Below, in pieces: positions 48,846-60,227 of a stretch of 64,000 nucleotides of DNA (the stretch's first letter is position 1; each line of letters begins with the position of its first letter). A program made the translations under genes and the position numbers. The stretch is from Tubiluchus corallicola (lineage: Eukaryota; Priapulida; Priapulimorpha; Priapulimorphida; Tubiluchidae). The notes below the pieces were generated by a model. The model made no database searches and was not told the DNA's origin. It saw only the letters and a list, made by a program, of their open reading frames with translations. The stretch covers positions 655,353-719,352 of the forward strand of contig JAQGDQ010000056.1 in the NCBI GenBank assembly GCA_030141605.1, in the 5' to 3' direction.

Positions 48846-51800
48846 AACAGCTGCAGGTGTAACAAGATTTCCATTTTTTCAAAGTACTGAAATATAGATT
48901 GAAACCAAAGATGTGTGGGCAAACGGCAATGGCAAGGAAGAATATTAAAGTATCAGATGGACGGGATTAAGCTTGAAAGTGCTGAACATAGAATGATTGT
49001 CCGTTTAATGTAATGTCTAATATTGCTAATGTTAACATATTAATTAATTAATAATTAAGCCGCTCGCGTTCAAAAGCGGTAAATTGCTATTTAAGTAATA
49101 ATAATTGTTTAGCCTGACTGTATAATCTGTTCGCCTGTTTTGCTCAAACTAACCCTGGACTAACAAGGTCTGATTGCATTTTTACAAATATTAAGTTATT
49201 AGACTATAAATAGTTACTAATTGCTAAGAAACTTAATAATGTTAAGTTAGCTAACTCCATCAACAAGTTAGTATTTTAGTTAACTAAAATATTTTAAACT
49301 ACTTTTCCGAAAATACATTGAAATTAAACGGTGATTTTTCAAATAACTAACCAAAATTTAATGTACTAATTACCAATGAGTGTAAATCAGAAATCAAAAC
49401 GTATAATTCATTCTTTTGTTAATAAACAGTTATATTAAATTTTTTGTGTGCGAACTAATATTTACTACGTAATTCATATTAATAGCTGCGTTTTATTATT
49501 AATATATATTATAATGGCTGTATAGATTATAACATGATGTCATATCGGGATGTAGTATACAGTATAACTAATAATTTGGTTTACTAATAAATATTTAACG
49601 TGTAATGTATGACGTACTACAAAGAAAAAAATGGAAATTTTGTTAAAACTAAAGTTGATAGAAGTATTGGTTTACAGACCTGTAACATTTTTAAAAAGCA
49701 CAGTTAAGGAAACCAATACGTCTAATTTGTGTAACATTGTTTTAAACTTCAACAAAGCCAGGACTGACGAGAATGCTCGCTTGTACGCATGCGTGCATCT
49801 ACTCTTTAGTGGCTTCACCTTACGATTGGGCTTTCTTGAAGTATGTAAACATGAAGGCAACATGACTGTGATTTTATTTACTTAGGCCTACTAACAACTT
49901 TCGACTTGTCTAACGTTTACCGCTTTGAGTCGAATTGTATTTATAGTACTATCATCGTCACCATCAATATCATCGTCATCATCGTGTGCGTGTACAATAT
50001 TACCAGTTTATTAATATAGAGTTTTACATTATTACTATTATAAAAGTTGTTATTATTGTTGTTTAGAAAATAAAATAACATGTAGATGATTATAAGTTTT
50101 AAGTTTTCAGTGTTATAATAATACAACAACAACAACAACAACAACAACAACGATAATAATAATAATAATAATAATTTATTTATTTATTATTTACTACGTA
50201 CTCGAATGATACAATTTTAGTAAACGAATACAATGTGCACGTAAAAAACAACATATAATACAAAGCAGTTGCAAATGATAATGGCAATAATAACAAGACA
50301 AATGAAGTGTTTACATTTTATAAATGAACAAGCTAAAATGTTTCAAAGTTAACATTACTGGATATCATTTAGGTCCTTGAAATAAAGAAATACACTTGCT
50401 AATTATTAATTGCGCAAATAGGTTAAATTACGTCTAATTGTTAAATGATTTTAATTCTATTATTGTTTGAAGCGGCGCATTCACTAGATAATTTAGAGTT
50501 TCAGTCCAAGAATTTAACCTACAGTCCTGCGGTTGTTTCTCAAAAAAATAAAGATACTATATATTAATCATGACAAGCCGATTAGCCTTGCTTTGATAAT
50601 GCTAATTTGTAATTGCAAAACTTTTCGCACTCTTTTTCTCGCCTGTGCATATGTCGTCGTAATATCGAGGAAACGTAAAATTGTTTCTCATACCTATCAC
50701 TATCAAGGCTCCTCACTGTGACTTGCCTCTAGATATGAAATGCTAGTGTTTATTTTGAAGTAGGAAATACATTCTTGCCGGTCAGTCAACTTATCAGTCA
50801 ACGAGATGTAACTTTCAGATCGTCTGATAGCAGTACCACATTCTAGATTAAGCAGCAAATTGGAAAATGTCTTACCATAAGCACTGATCCTTTTTTAGCT
50901 ACAGCACAGGGTCAAACACCGTGCCCCACTTTGTTGTGCCAAGGCCTGTACACTTGTTCATAAAGCAGACAACCATCCACAATTTAAAAGCCGTATGCCA
51001 GGCGTAAAACTTTGGAACTTGATACTAGAGCATTCTTGGAAACTAAATCCGCTAATCAGGCGGCTGTCAAGAGGATTTTAAAGATTTGGCCGGCTTCATT
51101 TGCTCATTTTAGTGGGACTTCAAGAGTTTGCTGGCTTACAGTGAGGGGAATGGCTTCAAACAAACAAATGTGTTTTCCTCGTTTGTATAGAAAGTATTTT
51201 CCTACGTCATCAGAAAGTCAGATTTGAAAAAGCCATATACACTGGTTGAGAATACTCCCGGAAAAGTACTTCAGTTGGTTTTACACAGCTGAACAGTAAT
51301 CCATGCCTGCGGAGCGGACAACTTACACTAGTTTTAATGGTTTAAGCCACCCGGTGTTGAAGTTTTTCGGATGACTCAAAGTCTCAAATATCGGAAGTAA
51401 GAGCGAGGTTTCTTCAACAATCAAGAAGATTCTACTGTGAAGTTTTGGTAGGTCTTCAGCCTTGAATTAGAGTGCAAATTTGAACTCCTGTGAAGTGCAA
51501 CGCGCTTTCAAGATTGAGATGTCTGTGTTTTATTGTGAATAATTAAAAAGCTATTGAAAAGCTTATAACAGAAGCATTAAATTTTCGCGTCGTTTCTAAG
51601 TAGTGTATTCAGGAAAGGACGCGAGGTATTCAGTGAGATTCTGCATGTTTTTGAATAAGAAAGTGTCGTGAGTTATATAATCGTTTTTTTAGAACGTCAA
51701 GTGATTTTTTGCCCATTGGCTTCAGTACAAAATGTCTGTCAAACATTGAACGCAACGTCATCATTAGCTTCTTTGCGATTCTCATTTTCAGTGCGACAGT

Positions 51801-52595
51801 ATGTTAGAGCTAAAATCAGGCGCCTCATGAATAGACTATTGACACCAAGAAACAAAAAAATGAAATAATCGTTTTAGCCGAACAGCATATTGTTTTCGTT
51901 AAACAGCTTGCCCGATAATTCTAGCAAAAGGTGTAATTTTTTCCACCTAGCGTATTTCGTATTGTACTCTGGAGAGATTGTGCATGGGTTTATGTTTTAA
52001 TTTTATTAATGATTAAAGTTAAATTAAATAACACCAATAAACTTTCCAGGTGTGTATTCTTTGGGTAGTTGTGCACAATTTTTCAATTTTGTTCTGGTAA
52101 TTTCTCAGTTTTTCTTATTTGTGGTATTTTCTCTATATAAAAATTGGCAATTTCACTTATTCAGCCGATTAGTAGCGGTTGACTCACTTATTATCCGGAC
52201 AGTGAGGGAATCCTTTTTTGTTTTTGATTATTGTTTTTCGTCGTTTTTGTTTTTACCTATCCTGATCTATTTTTTTAGTTTCGCCAAAAGCCTTGTCCGT
52301 CGTCTGCTCTATGGTAGATCATGGCCGCTGACGGCTCTTGTGTACAAAAAGTGTTTTGATAGACTACTGAGATACAGGGTGCTCTTTCTACTGGACACGC
52401 ATGGTCATCATACTGCGTTTGTAACCCTCAGAGATCTTCTTATCAAAATTGTCAAAAAAAGCATTCTGATGGCAGTTGAAAGCAGCGCAGTATTTACTCC
52501 TTTTTACTCAATTCACAGACTAACATTCTCTGGCGCCTAATACTTCACCTTCAAGTCAATATCTTATTTTAAGAACAAGGCAAACTCATTATCTG
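48846..52595. other. intergenic, no gene seen
   Basis: 3' UTR of the Gly/Tyr-rich gene, then AT-rich sequence. It contains ATC-type triplets (about 49950-49985), an (ACA)n(ATA)n run (50121-50176) and an open hydrophobic frame at 52052-52540 that I do not accept as a gene. The part from about 51000 may be older 5' sequence of the LINE fragment that follows, but no reverse transcriptase motif was seen. Confidence 0.5.
50121..50176. repeat. (ACA)n(ATA)n trinucleotide repeat
   Basis: About nine ACA units followed by ATA units, then AT-rich TTTA runs. Confidence 0.95.
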
Positions 52596-52926
52596 AAGCT
52601 GTTTATGCGTCGAAGTGCTAAAGTATTTTTTGGTCAATTTTTCGCAAATCGAATTGTACCAATTTGGAACTTGTTGCCAGCATATATTGATCGTGACCTT
52701 ATCGTGACTGCACAAAATATTAAGTTATTTAAAAGCCGCTCAAATAAAGTTATATAAATTTTTTGTGCATAACAGACACATGTAAGTAGTTCATGTCTTT
52801 GTGTCTTTACCACACTCTTGTAAATATTGTATTTGTATGCACCCTTTGCCAACATGTTTTATATATATTGTTTTTATTATATTTTACTACTGGGGGAAAA
52901 TAAAATAAAAATAAATAAATAAAATA
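52596..52926 (+). mobile_element. LINE 3' end fragment (reverse transcriptase C-terminus)
   Basis: The frame 52596-52757 reads KLFMRRSAKVFF, then FFANRIVPIWNLLP, then a LFKSRSNK ending and a stop. This is the conserved C-terminal signature of CR1/jockey-like non-LTR retrotransposon ORF2 (F..R....WN.LP...). It is followed by about 140 bp of 3' UTR and a terminal AATAAAATAAAAATAAATAAA tail. It is the 3' remnant of a 5'-truncated insertion. Confidence 0.75.
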
Positions 52927-53165
52927 GTAACATTATTTATCTTAAGGTAAGCTCCTGCTTCGTTCAGCATCTTTCCTCCACAAATAATTAGCCGCTAGGT
53001 TAGCTTTATTGAAACTGGCTTATCACGTTGATTATGTGAAAATTTATTTGCAGCAAGGTCACCTAATTTGATTACAAATTTAATAACAGTCAATGTATTT
53101 GCAGGTTATGTGCGGTGTGTGAAAGCGCAAATTAATCCACGAAAACACCAAGCATCGAAGTCATC

Positions 53166-53273
53166 ATGTTCTACTGTATTGGTAAAAAGCGTCCCAGGAA
53201 GTTAGAACACTGCATAAATGAAAACTCAATGTTGTTAGAACACTGCATAAATGAAAACTCAATGTTGAGTTAA
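53166..53273 (+). CDS. upstream ORF with an internal 11-residue duplication
   Basis: A 35-codon frame in the likely leader of the following gene, starting MFYCIGKKRPRK and then carrying LEHCINENSML twice before a stop 14 bases upstream of the main ATG. The repeated 33 bp is a perfect tandem duplication that keeps the frame open. A good acceptor (ATTTGCAG, about 53104) lies just before the leader. It probably regulates translation of the downstream ORF; whether the peptide is made is unknown. Confidence 0.45.
   Translation: MFYCIGKKRPRKLEHCINENSMLLEHCINENSMLS
53201..53266. repeat. perfect 33 bp tandem duplication
   Basis: Units 53201-53233 and 53234-53266 are identical. The length is a multiple of three and lies inside the upstream ORF. 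The absence of any mismatch implies a recent event. Confidence 0.97.
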
Positions 53274-53287
53274 ACGTGTGACCAGAA

Positions 53288-53755
53288 ATGGAGAGTGATA
53301 CGGTAACTACGAATTCATCAACTCAATATGCACCTGCTGCTGAAAGTGAGGCTGAGAGAACAGCATTATTATATTGTTTGATAATAATTGTTTTCTACGC
53401 AGTAGCTTCAGTTATTCTGCTAATAAAATATATAAGAAGCGAAACAGATGAAACAGACGAAAAATACATTAGTTATGATGGTGAAGTAAAAAATTCCATT
53501 AGACATGGTGATCTCTTACAGCACAGAAAACATCGGTATGAAGCTAGATTTTTTACGTGTGATGAGTGTTCGTATAATAAATTAAAACCTCCCAAACGTC
53601 AAAATCACGTGTCACAAACTCCTTCTGTTGACAGTGTTCGTGAAGAAGACGAAGAAGATGAATGTGCTAAGGATGATTGCTTGGCGCCATCTAGTGAGCA
53701 GGAAAAAACAGATTTTGATGATGTTTTTAGAACAAATATGTCACAGTCTACGTGA
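53288..53755 (+). CDS. single-pass membrane protein, KCNE-like, intronless
   Basis: A 155-residue frame with a strong start context (A at -3, G at +4). The order of features is a short N-terminus with a glycosylation sequon (NSS, residues 9-11), one membrane span (about 26-46), then KYIRS (47-51), a short spacer and YISY, and a long acidic, charged C-terminal tail with EEDEED. KCNE potassium-channel beta subunits share this plan: an N-terminal sequon, a single span, (Y)xRS directly inside the membrane, a juxtamembrane Y-I segment, about 100-200 residues and an intronless coding sequence. The match rests on topology and a few residues only, and no DPY/DPF motif is present, so the assignment is tentative. 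The alternative is a lineage-specific single-pass protein of unknown role. An upstream ORF precedes it. Confidence 0.65.
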   Translation: MESDTVTTNSSTQYAPAAESEAERTALLYCLIIIVFYAVASVILLIKYIRSETDETDEKYISYDGEVKNSIRHGDLLQHRKHRYEARFFTCDECSYNKLKPPKRQNHVSQTPSVDSVREEDEEDECAKDDCLAPSSEQEKTDFDDVFRTNMSQST

Positions 53756-54309
53756 CAGTTATTATAATTTTACAGTGATAAATTTGTGCAGCAGTATTGC
53801 ATTGTAACATTGAAAGGTCACGCTTCAATACTTATATTTTAAAAATAGTGATAATATAACTCATTATGTATATATAATTAATTTTAAACCTTAAAAGATT
53901 TTCAGTTATATACAGTCATTGCATCTTGACCTATGCAAACTTGCTATATAATAATTTTAATATACATACACGTGTAATGAACTTCATACAGATGATTTTT
54001 GAATACACCTGCCGGCTATTCAAGTTTAAAAATTTAAAAACAAGGTAAAACTAAGACCGTCATATGAATTGAAGTTGTTTGAAAATATTCTATAATTGTC
54101 CATATTTTATAAATTATTTATCATCTTTTCTTATCACTAAGGAACACTTTCGTCTGCAAGCCATTTTAATGAGTACATGCAGTTGTATTCAATACTGAAA
54201 AAGGCGATGAAATGTATTGCGACAGATATTGTTTAGACTTAGAATTGTGCGCATAACACAGTAACTTACTAGAATAATTTTTTAAAATATATATCGCATA
54301 AGAAGCATA

Positions 54310-54473
54310 CAAACAAACAAACAAACAAACAAACAAACAAACAAACAAACAAACAAACAAACAAACAAACAAACAAACAAACAAACAAACAAACAAACAA
54401 ACAAACAAACAAACAAACAAACAAACAAACAAACAAACAAACAAACAAACAAACAAACAAACAAACAAACAAA
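54310..54473. repeat. (CAAA)n tetranucleotide microsatellite
   Basis: About 40 uninterrupted units. The minus-strand frames it opens (repeats of FVCL) are artefacts of repeat length. Confidence 0.98.
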
Positions 54474-55325
54474 AAATAATAATTAAAAAATTATTTTGCG
54501 CATTTGATTCATGCAGCCACTCATATATTTTGACATATAATTATCTAGAAACGTAGAAAAGAGGGTTTTTGACATTAAAAATTCTGTGCACAACAAACTG
54601 TATTTATGTTCTACTACATGTACTTTGTTATATGGCTTGAGGCATCTTTAATTAGAAAGTTATGGTTAATAACTTTTCACCACACGTGAGAGTGTGACCT
54701 GAGGTGGTTATGTAGGTCACTGAACAAACTAACACAAATTATTAAAAGTGTACTTCATATTTAACCTGTGTACAAGTACTTTGCACCATGGGCACGCCAG
54801 GTAAGAACTCTTTTACTGAACATAAAGAAGTAAATTTTGATAAATGTGTTTAGTTAAAACAAATAATTTTAAATTGTTTATTATGTAATTTTAATTAGTG
54901 TAATAATTTGCAATTTCTTCAATTAACAATAGGAGCAACGTATTTTTTCTATTAGAATTATGAATCAAACTTATTATAAACATGCTTTAAGAGTGTAAGT
55001 TGCAAAATAAAAAAAATCTCATTCGTTTATTTATAATGTCAAGACTAAATAAATACATATCGCAACGAACGCGATATAGCAGCATAATTTCTAAAACAAA
55101 AAAAATTGATGTTAATTTGTACTAGCCATGCTATACATTGCTTGTTAATTTTGTGTGAAAGTTCGTGTAATATTGCTTAAAATGTGCATTCTCATAAAAG
55201 AATCTAAAACGATCTTATTTTTTACTAAATAGGAAGGAGTATGCTTTTTCATCACAATATTATTCTCTATATGAATTACAATGATGTATGAGGTTTTTCC
55301 TTGCTTGATTGTTTTTCATATCTTT

Positions 55326-55485
55326 GAGTAGAGTAGAGTAGAGTAGAGTAGAGTAGAGTAGAGTAGAGTAGAGTAGAGTAGAGTAGAGTAGAGTAGAGCA
55401 GAGCAGAGCAGAGCAGAGCAGAGCAGAGCAGAGCAGAGCAGAGCAGAGCAGAGCAGAGCAGAGCGGAGCAGAGTAGAATAGAGTG
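55326..55485. repeat. two-phase (GAGTA)n(GAGCA)n pentamer array
   Basis: About 14 GAGTA units switch abruptly to about 15 GAGCA units, with a short return to GAGTA at the right end. It abuts the retrotransposon-like tail at 55486. Confidence 0.97.
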
Positions 55486-55600
55486 TACTTTATTTAAAGT
55501 CGGATCATACAAACAATAAACATAAGCTATGAAGCTTTTACAGCCGACTGATAAAGAGTACATAAACAATATAAGATTAAAAATACCTATAAAACATTCA
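55486..55600 (-). mobile_element. possible retroelement 3' end preceding the pentamer array
   Basis: Read on the minus strand, the sequence ends in CCGACTTTAAATAAAGTACACTC and passes straight into (TACTC)n. A polyadenylation-like AATAAA followed by a short tandem tail is typical of LINE or SINE 3' ends. No coding part was recognised, so this remains a guess. Confidence 0.35.
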
Positions 55601-57553
55601 TCAAATATCTTTCTCAGTTATTTATCAACACACGTAGCGTTATTTAGCGTTGTGACTACAGGCCTATTCGTTCATGGTCATGCTACCTAATTAATTTCTG
55701 TTAATCAAATTATTTTCGTTTACTGAAAAGTGACTTTGAATGAACAGATTTTGCGCACGAAGTATAATAATCCAAATGTGATAGTAACGTCAACTGCATA
55801 GAACGAAAATAATTGAAATAGCCTGATTTTGATTATGCTTATACTAAATCCGTGTCTGCGCAATATGGTTTTCAGTAATTTATAGTTTAAAAGGAAAAGC
55901 TAATAAAAGTAGTGTTAGCTCTTTCCTATCTGCCTACATTTATGGCCCATTTTGCTTGGGGGTGTATATTGTTAGAAAACGCGAAACAAACTTTACATGT
56001 CAAAAATTAAAAAGTAGTAGAAAAGCTGACAAGACAGCACATGCAGCAATAAACTATAAATGCTCTATTTAAGAAAAAAAACGCAGTTCTGCAAATAATT
56101 GCAACACCATCTAAACTGTCTTGGAATGTAAGCATTTACTATTTGTTACATTTGAAGTATGTCAACTTTTGTTTTTTTAGGACTTTGCAAAAGCTGCTTC
56201 AGAAATCTTATATGGATATGTCTAATGGCAAACGTATGTACATCTATTTCTACCAGCAGGCGGCAGTTTTGCAAATTACGAGACTTTTCCTTCTCTTCCT
56301 CACTGAGCAAACGCTCCTACTGGGTCAATAAAAACAAGATAAGCTAAACAAATAAAAACAAGTTAACATTTGTCCACTACTGTACTGTAACACAACCGAT
56401 AGGTTACGAGTTTTAGAATTTAGTTTTCTTTTAAGTGTTAACAAACGACTGAAGTAGACTGGTTACAGAGTACAGAAGCTGGTTATGGCAGTACCAGACC
56501 TTGATAATTCAAGTATCAATGACAATCCTCCAAGAGGCTGAGACACGGAGCTGGCAAATGAGTTCCAGCTGCTTTTTCGTATACGTTTCATCGAAGCAAC
56601 TACTCGGAGGTAGTCTAGCGGACCTCTAGCAAACCACCTAGTAGCCATTTCCTTGGTACCCACTCAGTCACTCAGTAATCAGGCTGGGTACAACGTGACT
56701 TCTCGTAGCCCACACATAAATAAAAGACAAGTATTCAGGTTGCCGAGTCTATACGTGGCGTCTTAAACAGCAGACTGCCAGGCAGAACGTTGTACATTGT
56801 AAATTTTAGTATGAGGAAAGTGACAATAAGGCTCAAAACTTTTTTTGGTCTGTAACACCATGATACCCAAAATCTCTTGTTGTTCTTAATGTACTGTAAC
56901 TGGCATAGTCATGGGAATCTCGTTATAGAAGGCACATTTAATACATAAAGTATAATGATCAGTAAAATTCTTATATTTATCTTTTTGTACATTTAACCTC
57001 AAAGGATTTACAATATTGTAGCTAGCACATAGTGCGTAGTTGTTACACAGTTTCGCAATATTCTTACTGATATCTGCAGGACTTACTTTATTAAGTTGAT
57101 CATTTGCGGCTGGAAGCTAGGTAATTCGTATGGACATTTTCTAAGTTAAGGTACAGAACTGGCGAAACTGTCCTAGCCACGTTTAGATGTATGTAGATCC
57201 TCATTCGCTGTGACAAGTTAAATAGCTGTAGTACAGTATATGGCTCCATACAGAGACGATCCTGGCGATTACTCATCTTTTTACTAAGTAGGCACAGCGC
57301 TGCTTAACTTCATTCGCTAAATATACAGTTTATAAACCGTGGTGTAACCAAATCAGTTAATACCCCTTGCCACGTGAAATATTGAGGTTATTTCTCCAAA
57401 TTTGTTTGTCTAGTCACATATCAAAGAAATAAAAAATTCTGTCAATCAGCCAAAAGGAATTCTAACAACAACAACACTAATAATGTTGCCCTTATAATAT
57501 TCATAAGGACAAAAGACAATTCACGTAGCTCTTTTTCTGTTACTTTTTTACAG

Positions 57554-60227
57554 ACATTAGCAGGGGTTATTTACCAAGGAACAGTCGGAAACGTATACGG
57601 GTAAGTTATCCTCACATTGATTAACCGCAACTAAGGCTGCTAAATACATTAGATAAGTAAGTTAGGCAGTAGTCATTCATTTTTACCTCTTTGTCTTTTT
57701 TGTTTTAAAAAACAGCTTAAAAAATAAACAATTTTCTATTTTCTGTTATGTAGCAATAGCTGTTAGTTTGCTGAGGCAAATGTAACCACATAACATAGTC
57801 GTGGCAATAAACAGATCATCTTTCGATGAATTCTCAGTGTTTAGTAAATAATTCACAATTATAGGGAAATTCAGCAGATTCCTAGTTGATCCAAAAGCTC
57901 CCTTTCGTTCGAAATGAATCCCACCTTACTTTTTTGTACAAGTAGTAAATTAATAAATAATTTATCTGCCAATGAATTAAATATTAATGAATCAAAGAAT
58001 ATTTGTTTTAAAACAATATCGACAATAGACGATAGCTAGGGACCAATTTGTTAAGGGAATTTAAGACACTGCCAAACTGGGGAGCAAGCACGGATAAAAA
58101 ATGCTTGCACGCCGCTTCGTGCTGTTTATAGCTGTTACCGAGTAAAGTATATACTATAGGTTTATATGGATTATTCGCTCACTAGTGTTCATAGCATTAT
58201 TAATCGATTGCATTAATTTTGGTGGTATATCTGTATTTGTGTATGGATATATAATTTTCAGTGGGTAGTGTTCATCATGATTGACTTTGAAACGAACGTT
58301 TCCATCATTGAAGGTGTCATCTCACTGATGGCTTATTTTTCGACACGGGTCATCCGGACATAAAAAGCAACCATCATTTTATCAAAAGCCATAATTTCGC
58401 AGTGTATTAAACGGAAGTGCGTTGGATGGCACGCTTCGTCGATCGAATTCGTTCACTAGGGAGTACTATATTCATGGTTTGGTTTTCGGAATTTTTGTAC
58501 TGATGGAAATGCTGCAAAAAACCTCACAAAAATGTTCCAGAAAAAATGTTTTTGTATTAGTCTCACAAAGAGATAACCAAATTCTCCGAGAGTGAAAGTG
58601 CTATACAAAGCATAAAAAATTCTTAAAAGGCCTCCAGTAAACTAAATGAGAATTATTCATTTCAGGCTGCAACGTTTCACATTGAGAAATTGCAAAACAC
58701 CTATATACATCTTTAGTGCACGAATGTTGTGATATGTGCTGGAATAATCTCCGAAAAGAATCAGGTTTCTCAGTTTTCCAGCTTTGAGCAAAATGGCTGA
58801 TAGAGGCGCGGTTGCTAATTTCATATTAGTTTGTTAAAAAGTTGGTCTGTGTCTTTCCGTTGCCAAACTTTTTATGTTAATAGTTTAGTTTTTTTTATAG
58901 AAGTGATGCGACCCAGGTGTTGTATGCCCCAACTAAAAGCCGAACGTCACTAGTTACATCCCCTCTTGCTAACCGACAAATTCACGATACCAATTTCGGT
59001 AGCAAAGTTATGGATATTGATTCTGAGAGCAACATGGGCGACGGGATAACCACAATCGAAGAACACATAAATTCGATTAATGCGGCTACAAATACATTTT
59101 CTGTAGATGAAGGACGTTCAAGGGATGATAGTCTAACCTATTCTGATAGTTTAGCCCCTGCATTTCCACGCGAAGGGCAAGTGGCTGGTCCTGTCACTAG
59201 CTACGCATCTAGGGGACAACCGTATGTTGCAGGAAATCCTTCAGGAATTGGAAATCAGATAAATGGGCCAGTCGGGAACTACGGCGGGTACAGAGTTTCC
59301 AATCTCCCAGTTTATGGCGGGCCGCGAGTTAGAAATCCCACAGGTCATGGAATAAACCGACAACCAACGCCCTACACCAACGAGCTTGGTCCAGGTCATG
59401 CTTATCGAAATGGTGGGGTAAGGCTAACAGGGACAATAGCTAACACTCCAGGATATGGTGCAAGTCTTTATGGAAATCCAGGAGGATACGGACCTAATCT
59501 GTACGGCGTCTATGGTGGTCAAGGTGGTGATTATTATGGCAGAGGTGAAGGATATGGAGGTGGGTTGGATGGAAGGGGATATGGTGCTCAGCAATATGGG
59601 CGTAGTTTTGAAAACCATTTACGTTCCGGAGGACCGCCTCCTCTGACACATCAAGGTGGACCGTCACAGGGCTATGGTGCCGGTCATGCGGGAGGTCGTG
59701 GTCATTACGATGCACATAGTGGAGGCCAAGGCCATTATGATGCCCCATATGGATATGAAGGGCATCCTCTCAGTCTGCACTCTACTATTGGTGGTAATGG
59801 CATCAGATTGTATGCGACGCACCACGGAGTGGAAGGCATTCCTTTCATAATTAAGGCTGATGAAGAAGAAAGCCATGAAAGTAGTAGCCACGAAAATGGT
59901 AACGGCGATGGAGAAAATGTACAAGAAGCTGTCGTAAAACAGAAAATAGAAGAGCAGCTTGCACAAATGATCGGTGATGCAATGTTTTCGTATGCAACAG
60001 GTCACAGTAAAGCTATTACTATTGAAGACCAAAATGATGAACAGGCGCAAATGGCACGTGGAATGGTACTAGTGACCAATGAAAGATCGTACGCACCAAG
60101 AGGTGAAACGTACAATCCGTATTCCACGACTGCTACAGGAAACAGTGGCGATAATGTTGAAGGCATCACAAAACACAGCGGAGAAGTGGAAACGAACGCA
60201 CAAACTGAGGAAGCTAAAAGAATGTAG
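57554..60227 (+). CDS. Gly/Tyr-rich structural-type protein, 5' end not found
   Basis: Two exons are supported: 57554-57600 and 58901-60227, joined in frame (NVYG to SDATQVLYAP) through good GT-AG sites. The large exon adds 442 codons. After a Ser/Asp/Thr-rich segment comes a long Gly/Tyr/Pro/Asn-rich region (PGYGASLYGNPGGYGPNLYG, GRGEGYGGGLDGRGYG, two copies of GHYDA), then a less biased C-terminal part with acidic EESHESSSHEN and a helical KQKIEEQLAQMIGDAMF stretch. There is no cysteine cluster. TLAGVIYQG at the start of the first exon looks like the end of a signal peptide, so a short phase-0 exon upstream is expected but was not located. Composition suggests a secreted matrix, shell, egg-coat or adhesive protein; no family is recognised. 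ATTAAA at 60295 is a possible polyadenylation signal. Confidence 0.75.

Larger units (their letters stand above)
53756..57553. other. intergenic or 5' intron of the next gene, no exon assigned
   Basis: Contains two microsatellites and a putative retrotransposon tail listed separately, and a less AT-rich patch at about 56460-56720 with an open minus-strand frame of unknown origin. ATGGGCACGCCAG at 54788-54800 before GTAAGA looks like a first exon. It could join the downstream gene only through an alternative acceptor at 57561. Confidence 0.5.

Noticed and set aside
52052-52540. 162-codon hydrophobic frame
   Set aside because: Phe/Leu/Ser-rich composition expected from T-rich DNA, no recognisable domain, and it lies next to a LINE fragment. 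It may be decayed element sequence.
54166-54472. FVCL-repeat frames on the minus strand
   Set aside because: Artefact of the CAAA tetranucleotide array, open in several frames at once.
54788-54800. ATG exon ending in a GTAAGA donor as first exon of the Gly/Tyr-rich gene
   Set aside because: Joined to the exon at 57554 it is out of frame; only an alternative acceptor at 57561 would fit, and that would give no signal peptide. Not accepted without transcript data.
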